A DNA stretch of 64,000 nt from Bacteroidota bacterium (GTDB lineage Bacteria; Bacteroidota; Bacteroidia; SXHM01), in contig CANKAM010000002.1 of NCBI GenBank assembly GCA_947479755.1, positions 62,001 to 126,000 of the forward strand, given 5' to 3'. Position numbers and translations under genes: made by a program. The notes beneath the pieces were generated by a model. It did no database searches. It was not told where the DNA came from and worked only from the letters and a program-made list of their open reading frames with translations. This document shows, piece by piece, positions 53,489-63,168 of the stretch; positions within the stretch are counted from its first letter, which is position 1; every line of letters starts with the position of its first letter.

Positions 53489-56400
53489 TTACTGCGCCAG
53501 TGTAAACCTCAACGCTATCCCCGCATTGGTATTGTCGGTAGGGAAGGAAGAAGAGATAACCGGCTTGGTAATAATCCGGTCGTAGAAAGCGCGGATGTTA
53601 AAGCGCGGGCTCAGCACATAGTCAGCCGAGAATTTAATGGTGGTCAGTTTTTGTCCGGCCGTTGGCTGGTTTACATCGTCCTCAATTTTGCGGATAATGG
53701 TTCGGTTGTCGCGTATGCTTAAATCAACACGCACGTTTACATCACTAACCGGTTTCTTTTTGCCTTTAGCCAACTTGATAGGGAACTTCACATTCTTGAA
53801 ACGGTAGCCCAATCCCATCACCCACTCCTCACTTTTTATTTCGGTTACTTGTGTGTTTACCATACTTAATGAAAGTGTACGGCTTTTCTTCAACTCAAAT
53901 TTGGCAATCAGGCTGTTGTTAAACGTCATGTCAATACCAATAAAGGGACTGAATTGCTCTGAAATAGTAATGGTTTGTATGGTGCGTTGCGGAATAAAAT
54001 TCTGGCTCGAATCTAATCCGTTGTTCGCAGGGTTATAGTTAAGGTTAGTCATCCATGACGAAACCGCGTAGGTAGAACGGTAGGCATGACTGAATACAAT
54101 GGACTTAAATATTTTCTTCATGAAGGGAAGTTTGCCCAACCCGTCATACTTGGCACTCCAGTTTATTTTAGGCATTGCCGGGAAGGGCGACAACCCTATT
54201 TTATTGACATCCGTTTTAGAATAAGCAGCAAGGAAGGCAGGAATTAAAACATCCTGCGAAGTTTGAGTATAACCAATCGGGAAGCCTTCTGAGTTTACTC
54301 CGGATGAACCATTGATAGCTGCAATCCGGTCGGCAATAGGTTTGCGGTTAGCGCGCAATTGCTCAAACGCTGCCGAAGTAAAATCATCGCTATTGCCCTC
54401 AAATGCAGTACCGAAGGTGTTCCACGAAACGCTGTAACTACCATTGGTCATAGGGCTGTTGGAACGGAAATCCTGCAACGTATCAATCCACTGGAAAAAC
54501 TCGCTGTGGTTTTCGGTTTCGCTGTAATTCATGGTCAGGTCAACCTTCAGGTTGGGCAAAGGTTCAACCGTAGCCCTGCCGTTCCAGGTAATGGCTTTGG
54601 TGGTAATGTATTGTCCGCTTACAATATCACTTTGGCTGAGCCAGTTGTTATCCCTTGCGCGGTAGCGTATATCGTTCTGGCTTCCGAAAATAAAATCCCA
54701 GCCCGGAGCCATTCTGTCACCCCAGTCCATACCCATGTAATCCGTTTGAGGACGATAGCCCGGCAACACCGTACCGTTGGTTTGATTGTAAGTGAACGAA
54801 GCATTTTTAACCGAAATCAGCAGGCGCGAAAAGGTGATACCAATACCATCCAGAACCTTAGGCGGGTCTTTAGGTGCTTTAAGTGAATCGGGAACCGGAG
54901 CCTTAGGATCTTTAGGCTTGGGCTTAGGTGCGGGCTTGTTAGACTGCGGCTGTCCTGCACGTTTAAAGTATTTTACCTTGTTGTAAAGCTGTGTAAAGTT
55001 CAGGTTTACATTTCCTGTTTTGGTGTTGGAGTTGGAGATGGTATTACCCAGACTTAATGCCGCCAGCGAAGCAGCGTTCCACATATAGGTAGAAGAGTAG
55101 CCTACGTTGGAGTTTATGAAATCAAAGATAGGCAGCTTGTTAATAGGCAAGGCATAGGTAACGTTGGTAGCATTTTGATACATAACCGTTCTTCCTCCGG
55201 TCTGCACGTTGTTCCACACACTGTCTTTCCAGTAATCGTAACCTTCTTTGTCATCTTTATCCACCTTGCCGGGAGGCTCGTCAATACGGGCATTGTTGGT
55301 GGCGGTGAAATCTATTTTAAGTGCCTTGGTCAAATCATACTTAAAGGTGTAATATCGGTTCCACAGAAATGATTTGTTGTACGTAGCATCAATAATCAAA
55401 TCATCGGTAGTGGTGTTGCGCAGTTTCTGTTCGGCATAATCGCGGAGCACATCGTTACGCACACCAAAGTTGCTGGGCAGGTAATTGAAGTTGAAATCTT
55501 TTATCGGTTTCAGGTAGCCCGACTTAAAGTATCGGTCCGATGCCTTTACAAAGCGGTCTTTTTTCCTGGTGCGCAATGCCAGCTCGTCTTCCGCTTCTTT
55601 CAATGCCGAAGGTTTTTTATTGTCTTTCTTCAAACTGTCAACAACGGCTTTGGCATCTTTTTCCTTTTTCTTCTTGTGTTCAATAATGCTGTCCGAAATC
55701 TTTTTCATGATTTTCAGCTTCGCAAAAGGGCGCACGTTCTTAGGGTTAGGATTGTAGGCATAGTTGAGCGAGCCCCGATGCGACTTATCATTATTGAGCT
55801 CGTAATTAATGTCGCGGCTTTCCATTTCGGTATAAGCATACGTTGCCGAAAAATTAGAAATGTCAATCGGTGTCGGGAACCCAATACCCTTGCCCCGCGT
55901 TCGCATCACGTTACTGAAGTTCAGACTTTGCCGCTTTACATAGCCCTGCGCAATTTCTTTTACCCGTGCCTGTTCGTCAGGAGTTTCATTTTTCAACTCA
56001 ATATCCGGGTTCAGCGGGTTGTAGTGCGGATTGCTGAACGACTCGGAAATACTGTAGAACATCGGCAGTTTCACGCCAATCTTTTGCGGAATAAATTTGT
56101 CGAGGGCAACGGTAGTGGCAATATCGTAACCCACACTGTCGGTCCAGCTGCGCTGGTTCAATTTTTCGTGTACCTGTCCCCAGCCAAAGGTGTGCAAACC
56201 TGTACCTATGTTTACGGTTGCAAAATCAGCAAGCGTAATTTTTGCCTGCAGTCGCGCTGCCGAGCCACTCTCATTATTGAAATCGGTAAGGCGCATTTCA
56301 TTCACCCATATCTCGGCACATTTTTCTTTGCCGTCATCGGCATTTGGGTTTGATGCCTTAGGCGGGTTGCGGATACCAATCATGGCGGTGCGCACATTGG

Positions 56401-59400
56401 CAAGGTTGGGGTTACCCACAATGGTAATTCTGTTATCGGGCTTATTAGGGTCGAAGGTGTAAAAAGGCTGCACCTGCGGAACGCCATTTGCTGTGCGCTC
56501 CTGCTTGGCTGCAAGCAGTACCTCAAACGGGAAATCAAAGAAATTGGAATCAGGCCATATTTTGGTGGAGTCGATACCGGGGTCGCCAAGTGGCGTAAAC
56601 TTTAATGGTATCTCGTACTCGTAATAGTTGTTTACATAATCTGTTCCGAAACGGATAAAGCAGGTAAGGTCGCCATCGTTCACAATCTCTTCTCCACGCT
56701 GTTCTGCGTGTACAAACATTTTAAAGCGTTTGTATCTGCGCACATCAAACTGCACATTTTTAAAAGCTGCACGGGCATCACCATCATTCAGTCCGCATAC
56801 ACGCAATGAAAGCGATTGCTCGTTCAGCTGGCGCAGTGTGTTACTGTTACCCTGATTGATTTGCTGACGCTGAATTCCGGGAGGCAGTTTATAATTGATA
56901 GGAATACGGTTTGAGTTCTGCTCAATGTTTACCGCACCCACATCAAACTCGGTATCATCGCTGTTATCAACGGGAACATACTCACCCGGCTCCAGTAACG
57001 AAAAATCATAAGGGCGCCATTCACCGCGCACCAGTTCCATTTTGGCAAAACGGCAAACAACGCTGTCTTCAAAACCGCGCATAAACAAACGCATGAAACG
57101 GATGGAACGGAAATCAGAAATACTGCCCACCACTTTATCGGGCTGACGAACCGGAATACGAAACTGATACCAGGTAACTTCATTGCTTTGCCCGTTCAGC
57201 AAAGGAGGATTTACCGTAATCTTATCGGTGATGTAGTTTTGTCCCACCACCATGTCCTGCGGGCGCAGACTGACTTTGTACTGGTAATACGTTTCCGATT
57301 CACTCAGTGTATTGTCTTTGTTTACATCCTCAGCATTGGGAACTGTTGTTGCCGAAGTAGGGAAATCTTCGTTGGCAGATTCAGAAGCGGGTGAGTTACC
57401 CTCAAGATTGTTGTATTCTTTATAGCGCCATAAAATAGAACGTTGTTCCGCATCGTATGTATCGTTGCGATAAAAAGTATAATCGTCTGAAGAGGGATCG
57501 CTAATTGCTTTGGTATAGGCTTCGGAATTCATTCCGTAAAGCGTAACTACTTCATCAAGGTATTGTTGTTTGAAAAATGTATTCTCTGCTGTATCAATTA
57601 AACCATCCAGACCAATATCCTGGTAAGGGCGCGAAGCAGGGTCGTTGTCAAAAGCGTTTACAATCTGCTGCACGTTGGGAACAATTCCCCAGGCGGTTGT
57701 GTCGGTCGAATTTCCGTTAGTAGGTGCGGGCAACCCGTTTTCAAAGGCTTTGCGTGAGTCGCGCAAAATATCTTCCGAAGTATTTCCAAGGTTCATATAA
57801 AAATCACCACCGGTAGTGTTCATCTGATTTACACCATCTGCTAAAGCAAACGGGTCCATCATCCAGAACTGAACAAACTGAATGTTGGCCGCTTCAAAAT
57901 CGTTAGGGTCAATTTTGCGCATGATACCTCCCCAGCGCGATTCCGGATCGTTAAGCAATCCCGCAGAGTTGATACCCGCTGAACTTACAAATCCGCTTTG
58001 CGGTTTCGAGTCAAAATTGTAAGGACCTTTTTCTCTTGGATAATACGCCAAATCAAAAACGGTAAGCGCATTAATTTGTCCTGCCGCCACCTGTTGGTTA
58101 GGGAACACTTCGGTTACCTGAACCATACGGGTAAAGTGATTACTCTGGTCGTCTTTGGTAATGTGGTCGGGTGTTAACTGGTTTCCATCCTGAATAAATA
58201 AAGGGTCAATGATGTACCAGGCAAGTTTCGCGCGGTTCATACCGTAGCGCAAATCGTTGGAGAGGCTTGCCTCGGGGAACAAATCAGGCTGCCCCTGCGG
58301 AGTTGAAGCAATACTCCAGGCTTGCACGTTTTTGATGTCAATGAGGGTTTGGGTTCCTTCAAAATCATCCATATATGAAATGGCACTTCCGTCATCCTCT
58401 TGAATTGCCCTTGCATTGCCCGGAAGCAGTTGCGCAAACTCTCCGTTCACCGCAATGCTGGAAGGAGCTTTGGTATTGATGAGCGGAATTTTGTCAACCA
58501 GTTTGGTGAGCAAACGCGATTCTTTTCTCCAACTTCCGTCCAATCCCCAGATGCTGTTTGCGATCGGCTCATCACCAATGTTTACTTTTTGAGTAAGCGG
58601 GCGCTCATTCATGTGCATGAAGGTTCCGCCCAATCTGAAATCTTTGTTAATCGTGTAATCTAAATGTGTTCCATACAAGGTTTTGGTTTGTATGTTGAAC
58701 ATACTCTGACTCTCCAAGTTAATGCTGATAGGAGTTCCTGCATTCAGAATACTCTGGTTGATGATTTTTACACGACCCAGTGTGTAGTCAACGGTGTAGT
58801 CAGCGCCTTCGGTCAATGTTGTTCCGCCTGCAGTAACGCTTACCGAACCTTGGGGAACGTTAATCGCATTCAGCGGAATCTCTGAACCCGATTCGGATTT
58901 ATAACTTCCGGAAATTAAGAAGCGGTTGAGTTGCGGCTGCTGAACGGCTTTCTGGTGGGTGGAGTCATACAGTATCTGGTAATCAAACTGGTCGGCCAGT
59001 TCGGGGTGAGGACCTGCTAAAATCTGCTGGCGCAAATGACTTCCGAATGGTTCTACAACCGGTAAAAAAATTCTTCCCGTTTGTGAGTTGATGGTTAAGC
59101 CTTCCACATAATCAAAGAAGCCATCAGGAACAGGATCGTTGTTTACGTTCAGCTTGTCCACGTTCATTACCTTCAACAGGATTTTGCTGCCGCCTTGCCC
59201 GTCAGCGTTAACAATGGCTTCGTTGGGCAGGTAGTTCAGTCGCGTACCGCTGGCAAAGTTGTCGTACAATATATTCAGTGTAAAATCTTCGCGGTTCAGT
59301 TGGTAAGCACCTAATGAGTAAACGTTTTTCATCATCCAGTCCCACATCGGCAAACGGGTGTTGAGTGTGGTACTCTTCAGCATTTTAAGGATAAGCGCAC

Positions 59401-60934
59401 TGGGTGAGGCAATACCATCGGTTGAAAATTCACCCACCTGGTAAGTTGTTCCGTTCAGAGTGTATTGGAAAGCTACGGCAAGCACCTCATCCGCATTCAG
59501 CGGGGTGCTTAATGAGATGTAACCAAGTCGGGTGTTAACCGTGTATTCAGAGTTTTCGGTAAGTTTTCGGGCATTTTCAATTACCTCGTAATCGCGCGAG
59601 TTTTGCAGGCCTGTGCTGAGAAGTGTACTTGTAATCTGATTGATGTTACGTATGGCAGAATAGGTAGAGGTAAGTTTACTGTAAAGGTTGTTGTTGTTAT
59701 TGAAAGGGTAAGGTCCGCCCTGATTGTTTTGAATAAAGGTTTGTCCGTCAGGATATTTTGAATTGTAAACAGCTATGTTTTCGCCCAGACCCTGGAATGG
59801 AACAATGTTTCTGGTGTTATCGAATATGGAGGTTTTGTTGGTTACATACACTTCCACTCTCGTAATGATTGCGTTGGACGAAACAATAGGCAGATTTGCC
59901 AAAGCCACATCGTAATTGCTGCGAAAATACTCGGCAAGGAAATAGTGTTTGTTGGCTTCGTAATTATCGCCTTTGACCTCAAACTTGGTAACCTGTGCAC
60001 CGCCCTGCACATCTATGGTTTGAGATTTACCACGCTGTTGCGAGAAGATGCCGGTAACGGTAAGTCTTCCGAATTTCAATGCTGTTTTTATACCAAACAA
60101 ACTCTGGCTTCCCTGAATAAGACTTCCTGTTAGCGGCAGATTTACGTTACCTGCTTCAATCAACTGAATGATATCGTCTTCCTCGCCCTGATAAGCCAGT
60201 TTCATCTGGTTGTCGAAGTCAAAGGTGGCTTCGGTATTGTAAGAAGTGGTGAGTTTCATTTTGCAACCGATGTTTCCGGTTACATTCATCTGAATCTTCT
60301 GGTCGAAATTGAAGGTGGTGTTTTTGCGCTGACGGATTGGAAGCGCTGGGTTGTTTACCTTGGAAGTGTTCCACCCGAAAATCAACTCGGCAGAACCCTG
60401 GGGTTTTATTTCAATAGGGCAATCACCAAAAATTTTATCAAGCACTTTGCTGTTGATGTTCAGTTTTGGTATCAGTGGTTTTTTAGCGTTGGCGCTTTCT
60501 TCTGCTGAGCGCGATTCCCAGTATTCCTGCTCCTGCTTTTCTGATACATATCGCTGATACTCATCAAAGGTCATGTAGGTGGGTGGCTTGGTGTTTTGTC
60601 CGCCTACTGTTTCGGTAATGATGTAAGTGTTGGTTTCGGGATCGTACTCCACATTGGTCTCCACGTTTGAAGGGTTTGCCATTTGCAGACTCGGTGTACT
60701 ATCGTTTCCGGGTTGCGGAGCATAATTATCGGAGAAAGGATATTTGAGGGTATCAACGGGAGGCGTATCTACGAGAAAGATTTCGGGTTCGATTGTTAAA
60801 CTCAACGCAGAAGAAGCTTCGGCAATTTCAAAAAGCATTTCTTCTGGAAGCACAGCCGCGCCCGAGAACCAAACCACAGGCAGCAGGGCAATAACAGGAG
60901 CAAAACGAAGAATGTTTTTTGAAAGTGGTTTCAA
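53489..60934 (-). CDS. sprA: T9SS outer-membrane translocon protein SprA
   Basis: A 2481-aa giant outer-membrane protein, in the normal size range for SprA, the 36-strand pore of the type IX secretion system. The mature N-terminal part has the SprA_N type sequence (LNINSKVLDKIFGDCPIEIKP, GSAELIFGW), repeated segments such as ASPSALILKMLKSTTLNTR, and a C-terminal barrel strand ending NAGIALRFTLAQ. The start is TTG at 60934 (MKPLSKNILRFAPVIALLPVV), giving a signal-anchor-like N-terminus; an in-frame TAA lies five codons upstream. ruvA upstream is a common arrangement in Bacteroidota. It exports the cargo encoded at 12733, 13518, 29585 and 41174. Confidence 0.95.
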   Translation of the reverse strand: MKPLSKNILRFAPVIALLPVVWFSGAAVLPEEMLFEIAEASSALSLTIEPEIFLVDTPPVDTLKYPFSDNYAPQPGNDSTPSLQMANPSNVETNVEYDPETNTYIITETVGGQNTKPPTYMTFDEYQRYVSEKQEQEYWESRSAEESANAKKPLIPKLNINSKVLDKIFGDCPIEIKPQGSAELIFGWNTSKVNNPALPIRQRKNTTFNFDQKIQMNVTGNIGCKMKLTTSYNTEATFDFDNQMKLAYQGEEDDIIQLIEAGNVNLPLTGSLIQGSQSLFGIKTALKFGRLTVTGIFSQQRGKSQTIDVQGGAQVTKFEVKGDNYEANKHYFLAEYFRSNYDVALANLPIVSSNAIITRVEVYVTNKTSIFDNTRNIVPFQGLGENIAVYNSKYPDGQTFIQNNQGGPYPFNNNNNLYSKLTSTYSAIRNINQITSTLLSTGLQNSRDYEVIENARKLTENSEYTVNTRLGYISLSTPLNADEVLAVAFQYTLNGTTYQVGEFSTDGIASPSALILKMLKSTTLNTRLPMWDWMMKNVYSLGAYQLNREDFTLNILYDNFASGTRLNYLPNEAIVNADGQGGSKILLKVMNVDKLNVNNDPVPDGFFDYVEGLTINSQTGRIFLPVVEPFGSHLRQQILAGPHPELADQFDYQILYDSTHQKAVQQPQLNRFLISGSYKSESGSEIPLNAINVPQGSVSVTAGGTTLTEGADYTVDYTLGRVKIINQSILNAGTPISINLESQSMFNIQTKTLYGTHLDYTINKDFRLGGTFMHMNERPLTQKVNIGDEPIANSIWGLDGSWRKESRLLTKLVDKIPLINTKAPSSIAVNGEFAQLLPGNARAIQEDDGSAISYMDDFEGTQTLIDIKNVQAWSIASTPQGQPDLFPEASLSNDLRYGMNRAKLAWYIIDPLFIQDGNQLTPDHITKDDQSNHFTRMVQVTEVFPNQQVAAGQINALTVFDLAYYPREKGPYNFDSKPQSGFVSSAGINSAGLLNDPESRWGGIMRKIDPNDFEAANIQFVQFWMMDPFALADGVNQMNTTGGDFYMNLGNTSEDILRDSRKAFENGLPAPTNGNSTDTTAWGIVPNVQQIVNAFDNDPASRPYQDIGLDGLIDTAENTFFKQQYLDEVVTLYGMNSEAYTKAISDPSSDDYTFYRNDTYDAEQRSILWRYKEYNNLEGNSPASESANEDFPTSATTVPNAEDVNKDNTLSESETYYQYKVSLRPQDMVVGQNYITDKITVNPPLLNGQSNEVTWYQFRIPVRQPDKVVGSISDFRSIRFMRLFMRGFEDSVVCRFAKMELVRGEWRPYDFSLLEPGEYVPVDNSDDTEFDVGAVNIEQNSNRIPINYKLPPGIQRQQINQGNSNTLRQLNEQSLSLRVCGLNDGDARAAFKNVQFDVRRYKRFKMFVHAEQRGEEIVNDGDLTCFIRFGTDYVNNYYEYEIPLKFTPLGDPGIDSTKIWPDSNFFDFPFEVLLAAKQERTANGVPQVQPFYTFDPNKPDNRITIVGNPNLANVRTAMIGIRNPPKASNPNADDGKEKCAEIWVNEMRLTDFNNESGSAARLQAKITLADFATVNIGTGLHTFGWGQVHEKLNQRSWTDSVGYDIATTVALDKFIPQKIGVKLPMFYSISESFSNPHYNPLNPDIELKNETPDEQARVKEIAQGYVKRQSLNFSNVMRTRGKGIGFPTPIDISNFSATYAYTEMESRDINYELNNDKSHRGSLNYAYNPNPKNVRPFAKLKIMKKISDSIIEHKKKKEKDAKAVVDSLKKDNKKPSALKEAEDELALRTRKKDRFVKASDRYFKSGYLKPIKDFNFNYLPSNFGVRNDVLRDYAEQKLRNTTTDDLIIDATYNKSFLWNRYYTFKYDLTKALKIDFTATNNARIDEPPGKVDKDDKEGYDYWKDSVWNNVQTGGRTVMYQNATNVTYALPINKLPIFDFINSNVGYSSTYMWNAASLAALSLGNTISNSNTKTGNVNLNFTQLYNKVKYFKRAGQPQSNKPAPKPKPKDPKAPVPDSLKAPKDPPKVLDGIGITFSRLLISVKNASFTYNQTNGTVLPGYRPQTDYMGMDWGDRMAPGWDFIFGSQNDIRYRARDNNWLSQSDIVSGQYITTKAITWNGRATVEPLPNLKVDLTMNYSETENHSEFFQWIDTLQDFRSNSPMTNGSYSVSWNTFGTAFEGNSDDFTSAAFEQLRANRKPIADRIAAINGSSGVNSEGFPIGYTQTSQDVLIPAFLAAYSKTDVNKIGLSPFPAMPKINWSAKYDGLGKLPFMKKIFKSIVFSHAYRSTYAVSSWMTNLNYNPANNGLDSSQNFIPQRTIQTITISEQFSPFIGIDMTFNNSLIAKFELKKSRTLSLSMVNTQVTEIKSEEWVMGLGYRFKNVKFPIKLAKGKKKPVSDVNVRVDLSIRDNRTIIRKIEDDVNQPTAGQKLTTIKFSADYVLSPRFNIRAFYDRIITKPVISSSFPTDNTNAGIALRFTLAQ

Positions 60935-61112
60935 AAGTTTTTTCTGTTTTTAGAAGTTGAATAAAGTCAACCTTTAATTTTTTTATGGTTTATTTTTCGC
61001 TGTACTTCGTTGTCGTTTTTGCTGAGAGAAGCTCTGCTATCAGCTGCAAACTCCGCCTCGTCCAGCAAAAAATATCCGCATAAAAATTCTGAAATCCTGA
61101 CTTTATACAACT

Positions 61113-61697
61113 TCATAGATTATTCAACGCTGTTTTAATAATGTCTTCCACCGGTGCTGTGTTTCCTTTTTCTTTTAGTGCTTTGTCCACTGCTTTTTCG
61201 GCAACTGCTTTTGCAAAACCAAGCATCACCAAAGCCGATAACGCCTCTTCGCGCACTTTATTGTGTGGCCCCGAAAATATTTCTGAAGGCAGACCTTCTT
61301 TCGCCAGTTTATCCTTCAAATCAATGAGGATGCGTTCGGCAGATTTTGGTCCTACGCCTTTTACAGCGCGCAAACGGTTGAGGTCGCGGGTAACAATGGT
61401 TCTGTGCAGTTCTTCGGGGCTCATGGACGAAAGAATCATCCGTGCGGTAGCCGGACCAATTCCGGAGACAGAAGTTAGCTGCAAAAACAGTTCGCGCTCG
61501 GCTTTATCGGCAAAACCGAAGAGCACGTGTGCATCTTCGCGGATAGCGAGATGGGTATAAAGTTTCAGTCTTCCGTTCTCAGGAAGTTTTGAAAATGTAT
61601 TCAGGGAAATGTTAAGGAAATAGCCGACACCATTACAGTCAATAACCGCATGGGCAGGGGATTTTTCCACCAACACACCTTCAAGATGGGTGATCAT
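61113..61697 (-). CDS. ruvA: Holliday junction helicase subunit RuvA
   Basis: A 194-aa DNA-binding protein with an N-terminal OB domain (MITHLEGVLVEKSPAHAVID), two helix-hairpin-helix motifs (SGIGPATARMILSSM, GVGPKSAERILIDLK) and a C-terminal RuvB-contact domain (ALSALVMLGFAKAVAEKAV). It acts with RuvB in branch migration. The 178-base gap to sprA contains only weak inverted repeats. Confidence 0.97.
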   Translation of the reverse strand: MITHLEGVLVEKSPAHAVIDCNGVGYFLNISLNTFSKLPENGRLKLYTHLAIREDAHVLFGFADKAERELFLQLTSVSGIGPATARMILSSMSPEELHRTIVTRDLNRLRAVKGVGPKSAERILIDLKDKLAKEGLPSEIFSGPHNKVREEALSALVMLGFAKAVAEKAVDKALKEKGNTAPVEDIIKTALNNL

Positions 61698-62012
61698 GAA
61701 TTTATCAGTTTTTTAGCTTAAAACGGGTAAAGGTTCAGATCGATAAGTGAAGGATTTAGGGTTAGTTTTCGGGTCGTTTTTCTGAAAAGGGTTGTAAAAG
61801 TAGTAAAAATATATATCCTGCCAAATCCGTTGGGCAGGGTTTTCGGGGTTTTCGACTAACAAAGGATTTCTTTGAGGAAGACAGACTTGTCCTGAAAACA
61901 GGTTTAGGCAAAACTTAAGACAAATGCGAAAAATATGTAGATTTCAGACTTACCCAGCCTTGATTTTTTATCAGGGCAAGGAAGTGCTGAACGTTTTGCT
62001 CCTTTTCACCCA
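61698..62012. other. Intergenic region between the porin gene and ruvA
   Basis: This 315-base gap contains one clear hairpin, CCTGCC/GGCAGG (61816-61821 and 61832-61837), followed on the minus strand by an AT-rich run. It could be a weak terminator for the porin gene. The promoter of ruvA should lie at 61700-61800, but I see no good consensus. No gene or RNA recognised. Confidence 0.5.
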
Positions 62013-63110
62013 TTAAAATGAAACAGCCAACGATGTTGTTATAAAATAATTTTGTGCGGCCGGTTTGTTGTCCAATGAAAAGATGTTGTCTTTGCTTGCA
62101 AATGCTCTGCCTTCAATTCTCCACATAATGTTTTCACGAAACAGGTAATCAACGTTAAGTGAATAACCCAGCGTTTGAAAACCATTGGGAGTGCCTGTAG
62201 CAATCAGTACGCCTTTTGAATCGCTGTAGTATTCGCCTCTTGCAGCTATATTGAACGTAGAAGAAGGACTTACTTTCAACATCAATACGGGTGTGTACCA
62301 GGTGTTGTAATCACTGCTTGCATTTGCAGTTTGTTCGGCACCGAAATCAAATCCGGCAGTTATTGCAAATTTTTCGTGTACCTGGAAGATGCCATAAAAA
62401 TTATGGAAATAGCGCATCTGTCGGGTGCTGTCGGGTTTGTCGCTGCCAATGAATGAACTGCTGTTGAGTGTAATTTTTGAATTGGGTTTGAAGGTAACCT
62501 GATGTCCGAATGCGGGCATGTTATTTCCGTTTACTCTGTAGATGCGCTGCCATCCGTTAAGCACCAGAGCACTTAAAAACCATTTTTCGTTATCGGAGGT
62601 GTAGCCGATTTTTATACCGCTTTCGTAGTACGGTGAGTTATCTGCCAAAATACCTCGTGTTAGATTCCAGCAATCTTTACCTATGGCACTTTCAAAGCCA
62701 ATGTGTGAAGCGAAAATACCGGCATCTACCCACAGATTTTTCTTTGCTGAAATTTTTATACCTGCATTTGCTTCCAGAATATTTTTCAAAACTCCGGGCT
62801 CTGCGGCAAGATTATCATTGCTGTAAGTTCCCGCCATCAGTGCAATGTTGGCTCTTACTCTGCCTTTGTTGTATGCCAGTTTTACGTAACCGAGATTTAA
62901 ATTAAATTCATTGTGGCGGTTGAATGAATAAGCAAAAGGTTGGCGATTGTGATTGCCGGGATTTGCAAAATCATAACTGTAATAGGTTTCTATATATCCT
63001 GAAAAAGATAGTGACCGGGTGCTGTCTTTTTGCGCATTTGCAGAATTAGAAATTGAAAAAGCAGAATTGAAAATTATAAGTGCTGCGGTGATTTTATAAA
63101 GATTTTTCAT
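62013..63110 (-). CDS. Porin, BBP2/OmpL-like beta-barrel
   Basis: A 365-aa outer-membrane protein with signal peptide (to ~27, SNSANAQ). The barrel starts LSFSGYIETYYSYDFANPGNH and ends YFITTSLAVSF, with aromatic-terminal strands. The opening matches the putative beta-barrel porin-2 family. It would allow diffusion of small solutes; no substrate can be assigned. Confidence 0.85.
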   Translation of the reverse strand: MKNLYKITAALIIFNSAFSISNSANAQKDSTRSLSFSGYIETYYSYDFANPGNHNRQPFAYSFNRHNEFNLNLGYVKLAYNKGRVRANIALMAGTYSNDNLAAEPGVLKNILEANAGIKISAKKNLWVDAGIFASHIGFESAIGKDCWNLTRGILADNSPYYESGIKIGYTSDNEKWFLSALVLNGWQRIYRVNGNNMPAFGHQVTFKPNSKITLNSSSFIGSDKPDSTRQMRYFHNFYGIFQVHEKFAITAGFDFGAEQTANASSDYNTWYTPVLMLKVSPSSTFNIAARGEYYSDSKGVLIATGTPNGFQTLGYSLNVDYLFRENIMWRIEGRAFASKDNIFSLDNKPAAQNYFITTSLAVSF

Positions 63111-63168
63111 GATGAAAATTTATTTAAAAATCTTTCGAACTTCTTATCGCGCTCTGCTTCTTCCTTGA

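Noticed and set aside
55676..56353. 225-aa frame opposite sprA
   Set aside because: It is antisense to conserved sprA codons, with no family features. The same applies to the 175-aa frame at 54359-54886 and the 191-aa frame at 36582-37157 opposite the TonB receptor.
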